A stretch of DNA of 64,000 nucleotides from Makana argininalis_C (lineage in GTDB: Bacteria; Pseudomonadota; Gammaproteobacteria; Enterobacterales; Enterobacteriaceae). The stretch spans positions 186,001 to 250,000 of the forward strand of contig JBISJU010000001.1 in NCBI GenBank assembly GCA_044442865.1. Reading direction: 5' to 3'. This document shows, one piece after another, positions 32,539 to 42,860 of this stretch. The notes below the pieces were generated by a model that was not told the DNA's origin, did not search any database, and saw only the letters and a list, made by a program, of their open reading frames with translations. Each line of letters opens with the position of its first letter. Position 1 is the stretch's first letter. The position numbers and the translations under genes are program-made.

Positions 32539-33951
32539 ATGAATATTAAAATTAAAACTCAAGTACTTGTAATAGGATCAGGTCCTGGTGGTTATTCAGC
32601 AGCATTTAGATGTGCTGATTTAGGTTTAGAGACAATTATATTAGAACAAAATAAAAATTTAGGTGGTGTATGTCTTAATTTTGGCTGCATACCTTCAAAA
32701 TCATTATTACATATTTCTAAAATAATTAAAGATTCATATTCTATTAAAAATAGTGGTATTTTTTTTAAACAACCTAAAATTAATTTAAAAGAATTAAGAA
32801 ATTGGAAAAATAATATTATAAATAAAATTACAAAAAATCTAAAATATATGGCAAAAATAAGAAATGTAAAAATAATTCGTGGTTATGGAAAATTTATTGG
32901 ATCTAATAATATATTAATTAATAATAATGAATGTTTACAAAATATAAAATTTGAGAAAGCTATTATAGCAGCAGGTTCTAGTCCAATAAAACCTATAAAT
33001 ATACCTAATGATAATAGAATATGGAATTCTACTGATGCTCTAGAATTAAGATGTATTCCTAAAAATATGTTAATTATTGGAGGTGGGATTATTGGATTAG
33101 AAATTGCAAGTATTTATAATTCTCTTGGATCAAAAATTGATTTAATAGAAAAATTTGATCAAATAATACCTTCTGCTGATACAGATATTATAAAATATTT
33201 TACAAGTATTTTTAAATCTAAAATAAATATTATGGTTAATACTGAAATAAAATATGTAAAACCAAGAAAAGATGGTATTTATGTTAAATTTTTTAAAAAA
33301 AATAAATTAATAAATAAATTTCGTTATGATAATATTGTAATTGCAATAGGTAGATTACCCAATGGTAATTTTTTAGATGCATCAAATGCTGGATTACATG
33401 TAAATAATAAAGGCTTTATACCAGTTGATAAAAAAATGAGAACCAATGTTCCTAATATTTATGCTATAGGTGATATTATAGGTCAACCTATGTTAGCTCA
33501 TAAAAGTTCTTATCAAGGACGTTTAGTTGCAGAAATAATTATTGGTAAAAAACATTATTTTGAGACTAAAATTATTCCATTTATAGCATATACAGATCCA
33601 GAAATAGCTTGGGTAGGTTTAACAGAAAAAGAAGCAATAAAAAAAAATATAAAATATAAAGTATCTATTTTCCCATGGTCAGCTTCTGGAAGAGCTATTG
33701 CTTGTAATTGCACTGAAGGTTTCACTAAATTAATATTTAATAAAGTAAATGATGTACTAATTGGAGGAGCAATTATAGGGTCAAATGGTGGAGAATTATT
33801 AGGTGAAATTAGTTTAGCAATAGAAATGGGTTGTAATTCAGAGGATATTTCTTTAACAATGCATGCACATCCTACTTTATATGAAACTGTTAGTTTAGCA
33901 TCAGAAATTTATCAAGGAACTATAGTTGATATGATTAATTATAAATCTTAA
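32539..33951 (+). CDS. lpdA: Dihydrolipoamide dehydrogenase (E3)
   Basis: FAD flavoprotein that reoxidises dihydrolipoamide with NAD for PDH, and for 2-oxoglutarate dehydrogenase or glycine cleavage if present. It has 470 residues (474 in E. coli). FAD-binding GSGPGGYSAA is at the N-terminus, the redox pair is Cys45/Cys50 (GGVCLNFGCIPSKS), NAD-binding GGGIIGLEIA is central and the catalytic HAHPTLYE (His443, Glu448) is near the C-terminus. GTAGGAA precedes the ATG. Last gene of the PDH operon. Confidence 0.97.
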   Translation: MNIKIKTQVLVIGSGPGGYSAAFRCADLGLETIILEQNKNLGGVCLNFGCIPSKSLLHISKIIKDSYSIKNSGIFFKQPKINLKELRNWKNNIINKITKNLKYMAKIRNVKIIRGYGKFIGSNNILINNNECLQNIKFEKAIIAAGSSPIKPINIPNDNRIWNSTDALELRCIPKNMLIIGGGIIGLEIASIYNSLGSKIDLIEKFDQIIPSADTDIIKYFTSIFKSKINIMVNTEIKYVKPRKDGIYVKFFKKNKLINKFRYDNIVIAIGRLPNGNFLDASNAGLHVNNKGFIPVDKKMRTNVPNIYAIGDIIGQPMLAHKSSYQGRLVAEIIIGKKHYFETKIIPFIAYTDPEIAWVGLTEKEAIKKNIKYKVSIFPWSASGRAIACNCTEGFTKLIFNKVNDVLIGGAIIGSNGGELLGEISLAIEMGCNSEDISLTMHAHPTLYETVSLASEIYQGTIVDMINYKS

Positions 33952-34042
33952 TATTTATTTTTTTAAAATATTTTAAAATTAATATTAATTTTAAAATATT
34001 TTAAAAAAATAACAATTTTAATAAAAACTTTCAAAATTAAAC

Positions 34043-34855
34043 ATGACAAATAATATTTATTACAAAAAACATAAAGTAATTAAAAATTACGGTCAACATT
34101 TTATAAATAATAAATATATAATAAATTTATTGGTATCTGCTATAAATCCAAAAAAAAAACAAAATATTATAGAAATTGGACCAGGATTTGGATCATTAAC
34201 AAAACCTGTGTTATTAATTGTGGGGAAAATGGTTGCTATAGAAATTGATAAAAATCTAGTTTTTTTTTTAAATAAAAATTTGAATTTAAATAAAAATTTA
34301 AAATTAATAAATAATAATGTTATGAAAATTAATTTTTTTAATTTATCAAAAAAAATTGGAAAACCTATAAGGATATTTGGCAATATACCATATAATATAT
34401 CTACAACTCTTATTATTTATTTAACTAAATATATTGATATTATTAAAGATGTCCATTTTATGTTACAAAAGGAATTAGTTAATAGAATTACAGCAATACA
34501 TAATAATAAACATTATTGTAGATTAAGTATTATTATTCAATATTATTTTAAAGTTATCAAAATACTAAACATCCCGTCTTTTTATTTTAAACCAAAACCT
34601 AAAGTTGATTCAATTTTTGTTAGATTTGTTTTAAATAAAAAATTTTTATTAAAATTAAATAATATAAAAAATTTATTTTTTATAACTAAATTAACATTTA
34701 ATAATAGAAGAAAAATGATATGCAATAGTTTATCTAAATTTTTTAATCTTCAAGAATTTATAGAATTGGGAATAAATTATAATTTAAGAGCTGAAAATTT
34801 GAGTATTGAAGATTATTGTAAATTAGCTAATTACAAAAAATTAAATTTTTATTAA
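34043..34855 (+). CDS. rsmA: 16S rRNA dimethyladenosine transferase RsmA (KsgA)
   Basis: Dimethylates A1518 and A1519 in the 3' hairpin of 16S rRNA as a late quality-control step. It has 270 residues (273 in E. coli). The GQHF start motif, SAM-binding EIGPGFGSLTKP (about 44-55) and the catalytic NIPY at 114-117 are present. The C-terminal KPKVDSIFVRF block is conserved. Its stop codon overlaps that of convergent carB by four bases. Confidence 0.95.
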   Translation: MTNNIYYKKHKVIKNYGQHFINNKYIINLLVSAINPKKKQNIIEIGPGFGSLTKPVLLIVGKMVAIEIDKNLVFFLNKNLNLNKNLKLINNNVMKINFFNLSKKIGKPIRIFGNIPYNISTTLIIYLTKYIDIIKDVHFMLQKELVNRITAIHNNKHYCRLSIIIQYYFKVIKILNIPSFYFKPKPKVDSIFVRFVLNKKFLLKLNNIKNLFFITKLTFNNRRKMICNSLSKFFNLQEFIELGINYNLRAENLSIEDYCKLANYKKLNFY

Positions 34856-37800
34856 TTATTTAATTTTTGTAACGAAATAACATCTAAAATAAAATTTGAA
34901 TTTATAGACATTGCAGTAGCAAAACCACCATTTAATGTAGTATCAAAATGAACTTTGTATTTTAGAGCAGTTCTTCTAATTATTTTAGAATTTTTGATAG
35001 AATGTTTTCCAAAAGTTGTATTTAAAATATAACTATATTCATTATTTATAATTCTATCTTTAATATTTGGATAACCTTCTTTAATTTTATTAACGAATCT
35101 TGAATTGATTCCATATTTTTCTAATATCTGTTTAGTTCCTTTTGTTGCATCTAAATTAAATCCATGATTAATAAGTATAACAGCTAAATTTATAACTTTC
35201 ACTTTATCACTATTACGAACTGATATTAAAGCACGTCCATTTTTTTTAATTTTTAAATTAATTCCTAAATTTGCTTTATAACAAGCCTCACTAAATGTTT
35301 TACCAATACCCATTACTTCACCAGTTGATTTCATTTCTGGTCCTAATATAGGATCTATTTTATCAAATTTATTGAATGGTAAAACAACTTCTTTAACAAA
35401 GAAAAATTTTGGATTTATTTCTTTTGTTAAACATTGTTTTAAAAGAGATTTACCAGTTATTACACGGGCAGCTACTTTTGCTAAAGGTACTCCTATAGCT
35501 TTAGAAATAAAAGGTATAGTACGAGATGCTCTAAGGTTTACTTCTATTAAGAATATTTTATTATTTTGAATTGCAAATTGAGCATTCATTAACCCAATTA
35601 CTTTTAATTCTAATGCTAATTTAATTACTGCTTTTTTAATTAAATTTTGTGTTTTTGAATTAATTGTATAAGCAGGAAAAGCGCAAGCAGAGTCACCAGA
35701 ATGAATACCTGCTTGTTCTATGTGTTCCATTATTCCTCCAATTAAAACATTTTTACCATCACAAACAATATCAACATCAATTTCTATTGAATCTTCTAAA
35801 AATTTATCTAGTAGTACTGGCGCATTATTAGACACAATAATAGCATTATTGAAATAATTAATTAAATCACTTTTATCGTATACTATTTCCATAGCTCTTC
35901 CACCTAAAACATAAGAAGGTCTAACTACTAATGGATATCCTATATTAATTGCTTCTTTAATAGCGGAACTTAAATTTTTCACTGTAGCATTTTTTGGTTG
36001 TTTTAATTTTAGTTTTTTTATAATTTTTTTAAAAAGATATCTATCCTCTGAAGATTCTATAGATTTAACATCAGTTCCAATAATATTAATTCCATATTCT
36101 TTTAAATATTTAGATAATTTAATAGGTGTCTGTCCTCCGTATTGAATAATGATTCCTTTAGGTTTTTCAATACGAATTATTTCTAATATATCTTCTAAAG
36201 TAATTGGTTCAAAATATAATCTATCCGAAATATCATAATCAGTAGAAACAGTTTCTGGGTTACAATTTATCATTATTATTTCATAACCATCTTCACGTAA
36301 AGCTAATGCAGCATGAACACAACAATAATCAAATTCAATACCCTGACCTATTCTATTTGGCCCACTTCCTAAAATAATAATTTTATTTTTATTTTTAGTT
36401 GGATTAGATTCACATTCTTCATCATACGTAGAATACATATAAGCAGTATGACTTGAAAATTCTGCAGCACAAGTATCAACTCTTTTATAAACAGGATGTA
36501 AATTATATTTTTTACGTAAATCGTTAATATATTTTTCTTTAGTGCCAATTAAAGTTGCTATTCTATAATCTGAAAACCCATCACTTTTTAATTTATTTAA
36601 AAAATTAAAATCAATAATTGATAAACCGTTTTTAATTAATTTTTTTTCTGTTTTTATAATATCTTGTATTTGAAATAAAAACCATGGATCTATATTAGTT
36701 AAATTAAAAATATCTTCTATAGACATACCAATTCTAAATGCATCTCCTATATACCATAAACGATCACTTCCAGCTGTTTTTAATTCTTTTTTTATTATAT
36801 TTAAAGAGCATTTATTTTTAATATCTAATTTTGAATCAAATCCATATGATTCTATTTCTAAACTTCTAATAGCTTTTTGTAATGATTCTTTTTGTGTTCT
36901 ACCTATAGCCATTACTTCACCTACTGATTTCATTTGTGTTGTAAGTCTATCATTCACACCGTAAAATTTTTCAAAACTAAATCTTGGTATTTTAGTTACT
37001 ACATAATCTATTGAAGGTTCAAATGAAGCTGGTGTTTTTTTTCCTGTAATATCATTAATAAGTTCATCTAAATGATACCCTATTGATAATTTAGCAGAAA
37101 TTTTAGCTATAGGAAATCCAGTAGCTTTAGACGCTAAAGCTGATGATCTAGAAACTCTTGGATTCATTTCTATAATTAACATACGTCCTGTTTTAGGATT
37201 TATAGCAAATTGTACATTAGATCCACCATTTTCAACTCCAATTTCTTTTAATACAGCTATTGAAGCATCTCTCATATTTTGATATTCTTTATCAGTAAGT
37301 GTTTGAGCTGGAGCAACGGTTATAGAATCACCCGTATGTATACCCATTGGATCAATATTTTCAATAGAACAAACTATAATACAATTATTTTGTTTATCGC
37401 GAATAATTTCCATTTCATATTCTTTCCAACCAATTAAAGATTCATCAATTATTAATTCATTAGTGGGTGATACATTAAAACCATTTTTACAAATTTTTAT
37501 AAATTCTTTTTTATTATATGCTATACCACCACCTGAACCACCCATTGTAAAAGAAGGTCTTATGATACATGGAAATCCTACAAATTTAGAAATTAAAATT
37601 GCCTCTTTAATGTTATGTGCAATGCCAGATTTAGCTGTTTCTAATCCTATTTTTTTCATAGCTTTAATAAATTTATTTCTATTTTCAGATTTATCTATTG
37701 CATCTACACTTGATCCAATTATTTCTACATTAAATTCTTTAAGAATATCTCTTTTATTAAGATCCAAAGTACAATTTAGTGCAGTTTGCCCCCCCATTGT

Positions 37801-38064
37801 TGGTAATAATGCATCAGGACGTTCTTTTTTAATGATTTTGCGTACCACTTCCCATTGAACAGGTTCAATATAAGTAGAATTTGACATTTCTGGATCAGTC
37901 ATAATAGTTGCAGGATTAGAATTTACTAAAATAATTCTGTATCCTTCTTCTAATAAAGCTCTACATGCTTGAGTTCCAGAATAATCAAATTCACATGCTT
38001 GACCAATAATAATAGGCCCTGATCCAAGTATCAAAATACTTTTTATATCTTTTCTTTTTGGCAT
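34852..38064 (-). CDS. carB: Carbamoyl phosphate synthase large subunit
   Basis: Makes carbamoyl phosphate from bicarbonate, ammonia (from CarA) and two ATP, feeding pyrimidine and arginine synthesis. It has 1070 residues (1073 in E. coli) and starts MPKRKDIKSILILGSGPIIIGQACEFDYSG. The two homologous ATP-grasp halves are visible (GGSGGGIAY; GGRAMEIVYD) and the C-terminal regulatory domain follows FNLDATKGT. Located 14 bases after carA in the usual order. Confidence 0.97.
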   Translation of the reverse strand: MPKRKDIKSILILGSGPIIIGQACEFDYSGTQACRALLEEGYRIILVNSNPATIMTDPEMSNSTYIEPVQWEVVRKIIKKERPDALLPTMGGQTALNCTLDLNKRDILKEFNVEIIGSSVDAIDKSENRNKFIKAMKKIGLETAKSGIAHNIKEAILISKFVGFPCIIRPSFTMGGSGGGIAYNKKEFIKICKNGFNVSPTNELIIDESLIGWKEYEMEIIRDKQNNCIIVCSIENIDPMGIHTGDSITVAPAQTLTDKEYQNMRDASIAVLKEIGVENGGSNVQFAINPKTGRMLIIEMNPRVSRSSALASKATGFPIAKISAKLSIGYHLDELINDITGKKTPASFEPSIDYVVTKIPRFSFEKFYGVNDRLTTQMKSVGEVMAIGRTQKESLQKAIRSLEIESYGFDSKLDIKNKCSLNIIKKELKTAGSDRLWYIGDAFRIGMSIEDIFNLTNIDPWFLFQIQDIIKTEKKLIKNGLSIIDFNFLNKLKSDGFSDYRIATLIGTKEKYINDLRKKYNLHPVYKRVDTCAAEFSSHTAYMYSTYDEECESNPTKNKNKIIILGSGPNRIGQGIEFDYCCVHAALALREDGYEIIMINCNPETVSTDYDISDRLYFEPITLEDILEIIRIEKPKGIIIQYGGQTPIKLSKYLKEYGINIIGTDVKSIESSEDRYLFKKIIKKLKLKQPKNATVKNLSSAIKEAINIGYPLVVRPSYVLGGRAMEIVYDKSDLINYFNNAIIVSNNAPVLLDKFLEDSIEIDVDIVCDGKNVLIGGIMEHIEQAGIHSGDSACAFPAYTINSKTQNLIKKAVIKLALELKVIGLMNAQFAIQNNKIFLIEVNLRASRTIPFISKAIGVPLAKVAARVITGKSLLKQCLTKEINPKFFFVKEVVLPFNKFDKIDPILGPEMKSTGEVMGIGKTFSEACYKANLGINLKIKKNGRALISVRNSDKVKVINLAVILINHGFNLDATKGTKQILEKYGINSRFVNKIKEGYPNIKDRIINNEYSYILNTTFGKHSIKNSKIIRRTALKYKVHFDTTLNGGFATAMSINSNFILDVISLQKLNN

Positions 38065-38078
38065 GTAAAAGTCCTAAT

Positions 38079-39218
38079 TTATATTTTAAAATAATAATTT
38101 TTTATTAATTTTATAAAATAATCAAATAATTTTGATGAATCATGTGGACCAGGACTTGATTCTGGATGCCCTTGAAAACTAAATACAGGTTTAATATTGC
38201 TATGCAATCCTTGTATTGTTTTATCAAATAATGAAATATGAGTTATTTTTAAAGTATTTGGAATGTTTTTTATATTTACAGTAAATCCATGATTTTGTGT
38301 AGTAATCATAATTTTTTTTGTTTTTAAATCTTTCACAGGATGATTGCTACCATGGTGTCCATATTTCATTTTTATTATTTTAGCACCATGAGATAATGCT
38401 AAAAGTTGATGACCTAAACAAATACCAAATAAAGGTATATTTTTATTAATAATTTTCTTAATATATGATATTGCATAATAACAAAGATTAGGATCCCCTG
38501 GACCATTAGATAAAAAAACACCATCAGGGTTAATTTTTATGACTTCTTCAGCTGAAGTTTTTGATGGAACGACTGTGAGTAAACAACCTCTATCCACTAA
38601 CATACGCATAATATTATGTTTTATACCATAATCATATATTACAATATGATACAGTAAATTTACTATTCTTTTTTTAATATTAAATTTAAGTAAATTACTG
38701 TTTTTATTCCATATATATTTATTTTTAATACTTACTTTTTTAACAACATTAATTGGTTTAAGACAAGAATGTAAAGAGTATTTATTAATAAAGTAAAATT
38801 TTTTGTTTTTATAGTCTGAAATTATATATCCATTTTGTGTACCTTTTTTTCTTATTATTCTAGTTAATTTTCGTGTATCTATATTACTAATTCCAATTAT
38901 ATTATTTTTTTTTAAATATTCTGAAAGAGTAAAATTACTTCTAAAATTACTAGAAATTAAAGATATATTTTTTATAATAATACCACTTATATGTATTTTA
39001 TATGATTCATGATCTAAGTAGTTTACCCCAGTATTGCCTATATGTGGGTATGTAAACGTAATAATTTGATTTGCATAAGATGGATCAGTGATTATTTCTT
39101 GATATCCAGTCATAGATGTATTAAAAACAACTTCTCCTGTTGTAGTACCTTTTATTCCAATACTACAACCTTTGAATTCAGTACCGTCTTCTAAAATTAA
39201 TAATGATGAATTTATCAA
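38079..39218 (-). CDS. carA: Carbamoyl phosphate synthase small (glutaminase) subunit
   Basis: Hydrolyses glutamine and channels ammonia to CarB. The start chosen is a TTG at 39216-39218, seven bases after a strong GGAGG; an earlier TTG at 39228-39230 overlaps that site and would be wrong. This gives 379 residues (382 in E. coli). The class I glutamine amidotransferase triad is in GICLGHQLLA (Cys) and FQGHPESSPGP (His, Glu). SNGPGDP and NTSMTGYQEI are conserved. Operon with carB. Confidence 0.96.
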   Translation of the reverse strand: MINSSLLILEDGTEFKGCSIGIKGTTTGEVVFNTSMTGYQEIITDPSYANQIITFTYPHIGNTGVNYLDHESYKIHISGIIIKNISLISSNFRSNFTLSEYLKKNNIIGISNIDTRKLTRIIRKKGTQNGYIISDYKNKKFYFINKYSLHSCLKPINVVKKVSIKNKYIWNKNSNLLKFNIKKRIVNLLYHIVIYDYGIKHNIMRMLVDRGCLLTVVPSKTSAEEVIKINPDGVFLSNGPGDPNLCYYAISYIKKIINKNIPLFGICLGHQLLALSHGAKIIKMKYGHHGSNHPVKDLKTKKIMITTQNHGFTVNIKNIPNTLKITHISLFDKTIQGLHSNIKPVFSFQGHPESSPGPHDSSKLFDYFIKLIKNYYFKI

Positions 39219-39616
39219 AATAACCTCCAATAAATATTTAATTTACTGAATTTATATAAATAAATTAAAATAAAATAAGTAAATTTAAAATATTTATATT
39301 ATAATCATTAATGAATAATAATAATTATTTTATACATAATTTTATTATTTTAAAAATTATTATTTTGATATTAATTAGTTTTTTAAAATATTTTAATTTA
39401 ATAGTTATACTTTAATAAACTGATAAAAATATATAAAATATATTTAAAAATAAATAAAAACTTAAAAAATAATATTAAAAATGATAGATATTATGATCTA
39501 ATTTATCTATATAGAATTATATTCTATTTATTTTTAATATTTAATAAATAATTTATTTATATTAAAGTTTGTATTTTTTAAAATCTCTAATTTAAATTAA
39601 AAATAAATATATATTT
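39219..39616. other. A/T-rich divergent intergenic region carA-pgl
   Basis: About 400 bases between divergent carA and pgl with no coding signal. It contains the carA GGAGG near its left end and a small perfect hairpin ATAGAAT-TAT-ATTCTAT (39511-39527). Two TGAAT half-sites (39247, 39312) recall ARG boxes, but the right halves are absent. Promoters cannot be assigned with confidence. Confidence 0.5.
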
Positions 39617-40615
39617 ATGGCTACAATTATATATGTAACAAGCCCTGAAAGTTGTCAAATATATGTATTTAAAATGGACTTAAATGGTTATTTAGATTTA
39701 TTACAAATTGTTAATACTAAATATAAAGGTAATACAATTGCTATTCATCCATTTAAAAATTATTTTTATCTTGGTATTAAAAATAATTGTGGTTTAATAA
39801 ATTTTAAAATTAATAAAAATGGGTGTTTAAATAAAATTTGTATAACTAAATTACCAGGTGATCCAACTTATTTATATATAGATATTTTTGGAAAAAATAT
39901 ATACATAGTTTCTTATTCTAAAGGAAATTTAAGTATAAGTAGTATAAATTCAAAATGTATAGTAGAAAAACCTAAACAAATAATAAATGGGTTAATAGGT
40001 TGTCATGCGGTTAATTTTGATAGTATTAATCAATCAATATGGGTTACATGTTTAAAAAAAGATTTAATTAAAATATTTAATATTAAAAAAAATGGATTAT
40101 TATATTTTATAATTAATAAAAAAATAAATTTTGAAAAAAAAGATGGTCCTAGACATATTGTATTTAATAAAAATCAAAAATATGCATATGTAATTAATGA
40201 ATTGAATGGCACAGTAAGTACTATTTATATAAATAGTAAAAGATTAAATCCTATTATTTTAAATAAAATTAATATTATTAATAATAAATATATATATAAT
40301 GCCTGGTCTTCAGATATACATATTACACCTAATGGAAAATGGTTGTATTGTTGTGATAGATATTTAAATATTATTAGTATTTTCTCAATTTCTAAAAAAG
40401 GTGATGTGATAAATTTCACAGGATTTATAAAAACATTACTTCAACCAAGATCTTTTATTATTGATAAAAATGGTAAATTTATTATCATTTCTGGTCAGAA
40501 ATCAAATAATATTATTATTTATAAAATAAATAATAAATCAGGATATTTGTATAAATTAAATAAATATAAAGTTGGTTTAGGACCTACTTGGGTGTCTATA
40601 AAATATATAATATAA
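39617..40615 (+). CDS. pgl: 6-phosphogluconolactonase (YbhE type)
   Basis: Hydrolyses 6-phosphogluconolactone in the oxidative pentose phosphate pathway, the NADPH-yielding arm. It has 332 residues (331 in E. coli). It is the seven-bladed beta-propeller form, with repeats beginning TSPESCQIYVF, IHPFKNYFYLGI and GPRHIVFNKNQKYAYVINELNGTVS, then DIHITPNGKWLYCCDR and SGQKSNNIIIY. With tktA and rpe this argues for a working pentose phosphate cycle. Confidence 0.94.
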   Translation: MATIIYVTSPESCQIYVFKMDLNGYLDLLQIVNTKYKGNTIAIHPFKNYFYLGIKNNCGLINFKINKNGCLNKICITKLPGDPTYLYIDIFGKNIYIVSYSKGNLSISSINSKCIVEKPKQIINGLIGCHAVNFDSINQSIWVTCLKKDLIKIFNIKKNGLLYFIINKKINFEKKDGPRHIVFNKNQKYAYVINELNGTVSTIYINSKRLNPIILNKINIINNKYIYNAWSSDIHITPNGKWLYCCDRYLNIISIFSISKKGDVINFTGFIKTLLQPRSFIIDKNGKFIIISGQKSNNIIIYKINNKSGYLYKLNKYKVGLGPTWVSIKYII

Positions 40616-40649
40616 ATGAATATTTAATTTTAAAAAAAATATTAATTTT

Positions 40650-41609
40650 TTAGAAATTTATAAATTTAAAATAATTATTTTTAATTTTATAAATTTTTAA
40701 AAAATTAATATTTTTTTTAATTACTGTTTGAATTACAGTAATATTATTTACTATTACACAATATGATAAAATTATACCTATTTTATACCAATGTTTTTTT
40801 ATTTCTATTTCTATAAAATCACCTGCAAAAGGTGTATTTAATAATACACATTTAAAATAAAATAGATATTTATTAAAATTTTTAGTATATTGAAAACTTG
40901 ATATAATTTCTTGACCAAGGTAACACCCTTTTTTAAAACTAATTCCTTTTAATTTATCAATATTTATTACTTGTGGAAAAAATTTACCAATATTATTTAA
41001 ATTAATAATTGGGTATCTTGATTCAATATCTAATAATAACCATTGATTACTATTATTAAATTTATATTTTTTTTTAAAATAATTTAATATATTAAAATAT
41101 GTTTCATAATTAGTAATAATTATAAATCTTTTAAATACACCATTAAAATACATTATTATACTTTTATTATGTTTAAATAAAATATTTTTTTTTTTTATTT
41201 TAATATTAAATATTTTTTTAATAATTTTTTTTGAATTTAATCCAGCAATTCCAAATAATAAATATTTATAATTTTTTTCAAAATATACTTTAGAAAAAAT
41301 AGAATATTTTTTAAATTCTGTAATTAATATTTTTATAATACTAGTTTCAACTAAAATAAATATTTCTTTTTTATGGTAAAAAATATAAAAAAAACTAATA
41401 ACTTTTCCTTTCTCGTTACAATAAGAACCATAAAGAAAATTATTTTTTTTTAAAAAAAGTAAATCACATGTAACTTTTTTTTGAATATATTTAAATCTAT
41501 CTTTTCCTTTAATTTTCAGTATATTCCATTTTTCCATAGAAATAAATGTTAGATTTAATTTATTAAATAAATAATTAAATTTATTATAAAAATTTATTTT
41601 ATTTTTCAT
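40650..41609 (-). CDS. ygfZ: Folate-binding Fe-S maturation factor YgfZ
   Basis: Folate-dependent protein that helps make or repair certain Fe-S enzymes (for example MiaB-type proteins) under oxidative stress. It has 319 residues (326 in E. coli). The signature KGCYLGQE, with Cys229, matches K-G-C-Y-T-G-Q-E of the family with T replaced by L. Residues around WLLLDIESRYPIIN and FFPQVINID match the GcvT-like fold. Much of the N-terminal half is diverged and Lys/Ile-rich. Convergent with pgl. Confidence 0.9.
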   Translation of the reverse strand: MKNKINFYNKFNYLFNKLNLTFISMEKWNILKIKGKDRFKYIQKKVTCDLLFLKKNNFLYGSYCNEKGKVISFFYIFYHKKEIFILVETSIIKILITEFKKYSIFSKVYFEKNYKYLLFGIAGLNSKKIIKKIFNIKIKKKNILFKHNKSIIMYFNGVFKRFIIITNYETYFNILNYFKKKYKFNNSNQWLLLDIESRYPIINLNNIGKFFPQVINIDKLKGISFKKGCYLGQEIISSFQYTKNFNKYLFYFKCVLLNTPFAGDFIEIEIKKHWYKIGIILSYCVIVNNITVIQTVIKKNINFLKIYKIKNNYFKFINF

Positions 41610-41753
41610 ATATAATATTTATTTTTAAAAATTAATTAATATTAATTATAAAGTTAATTATATTATTTTAATGATTTTAAATTATATATAAATTTATATA
41701 TAACATTTATATTAATATTATTAAAATAATCTTTTTATTAAGAGATATAATTA

Positions 41754-42851
41754 ATGTTTGAAATAAATTTTTTAAAAAAAAGAATAAAAATAACTTCTAA
41801 AAAATTAAAAAAAATAATTATTTCGTTTGAATATTATAAAAAAAAAAAAAAATTAAAAAAAATAAATTTAAATTTAAAAAATTTATTTATTTTGAATAAA
41901 AAAAATAATTTTAAAAGTTTCAATAAAGATATTATTTTTTTAAATTCTTATATTAAACCAATTAAAAAAATAATTCATAATTTAAAAGATATAAAATTAA
42001 TTATAAAGTTAATGAGAAAAGAAATTAATAAAAATACATTTTTTGAAATTAACAAAGATATTGATAATATAAATACATTAATTAATAATATAAAATTAAA
42101 AAAATTATTTACAAAAAAAAATGATATATTAAATTGTTATATAGATATTAAAGCTGGATCAGGAGGTATTGAATCACAAGATTGGGCTAATATGATTATG
42201 AAAATGTATTTAAAATGGTCAGAAATTCATAAATTCAAAACAAAAATAATAGAAAAATCCGAAGGTAAAAATATAGGAATAAAATCATCAACAATAAAAA
42301 TAATAGGTAATTATGCATATGGGTGGTTAAGAACTGAAAGTGGAATTCATAGAATGATAAGAAAAAATCCATTTAATTCAAAAAAAAAAATACATACATC
42401 TTTTAGTTCTTCTTTTGTTTATCCAGAAATTGATAATAATATTAATATTACTTTAAATTCATCTGATTTGAGAATTGATTTATATCGTTCATCTGGATCA
42501 GGAGGTCAACATGTTAATTGTACTGAATCTGCTGTAAGAATTACACATTTACCTACTAAAATTATCAGTCAATGCCAAAGTGAAAGATCTCAACATAAAA
42601 ATAAAAATCAAGCAATAAAACAATTAAAATCTAAATTATACAAATTTGAATTAATTAAACAACAACAAAAGAAAAAACATATTGAAAAAAATAAATCTAA
42701 TATTACCTGGAGTAATCAAATCAGATCTTATTTTCTTGATAATTCTTTTATTAAAGACAATCGTACTGGTTTAAAAAATAAAAATATTAAATCAGTAATG
42801 AATGGTAATTTAGATAAATTTATTAAAGCAAGTATTAAATTAGGTATATAA
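41754..42851 (+). CDS. prfB: Peptide chain release factor 2, no programmed frameshift, NPF motif
   Basis: Terminates translation at UGA and UAA. It has 365 residues, the E. coli length, and begins MFEINFLKKRI. In E. coli codon 26 is an in-frame UGA bypassed by +1 frameshifting; here codons 25-26 read TTT GAA and one uninterrupted frame spans the gene. The GGQ motif is at 250-252 (SGSGGQHVN). The stop-codon-reading SPF tripeptide (205-207) is NPF. An A14 run follows at 41838-41851. lysS lies nine bases downstream, as in E. coli. Confidence 0.95.
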   Translation: MFEINFLKKRIKITSKKLKKIIISFEYYKKKKKLKKINLNLKNLFILNKKNNFKSFNKDIIFLNSYIKPIKKIIHNLKDIKLIIKLMRKEINKNTFFEINKDIDNINTLINNIKLKKLFTKKNDILNCYIDIKAGSGGIESQDWANMIMKMYLKWSEIHKFKTKIIEKSEGKNIGIKSSTIKIIGNYAYGWLRTESGIHRMIRKNPFNSKKKIHTSFSSSFVYPEIDNNINITLNSSDLRIDLYRSSGSGGQHVNCTESAVRITHLPTKIISQCQSERSQHKNKNQAIKQLKSKLYKFELIKQQQKKKHIEKNKSNITWSNQIRSYFLDNSFIKDNRTGLKNKNIKSVMNGNLDKFIKASIKLGI

Positions 42852-42860
42852 TAAAATTAT

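Noticed and set aside
37463..37858. 131-codon plus-strand frame
   Set aside because: Antisense shadow of carB with no recognisable motif.
39241..39330. Two possible ARG boxes upstream of carA (TGAAT half-sites at 39247 and 39312)
   Set aside because: Right half-sites are missing and the spacing is unlike the tandem ARG boxes of E. coli; such half-sites occur by chance in A/T DNA.
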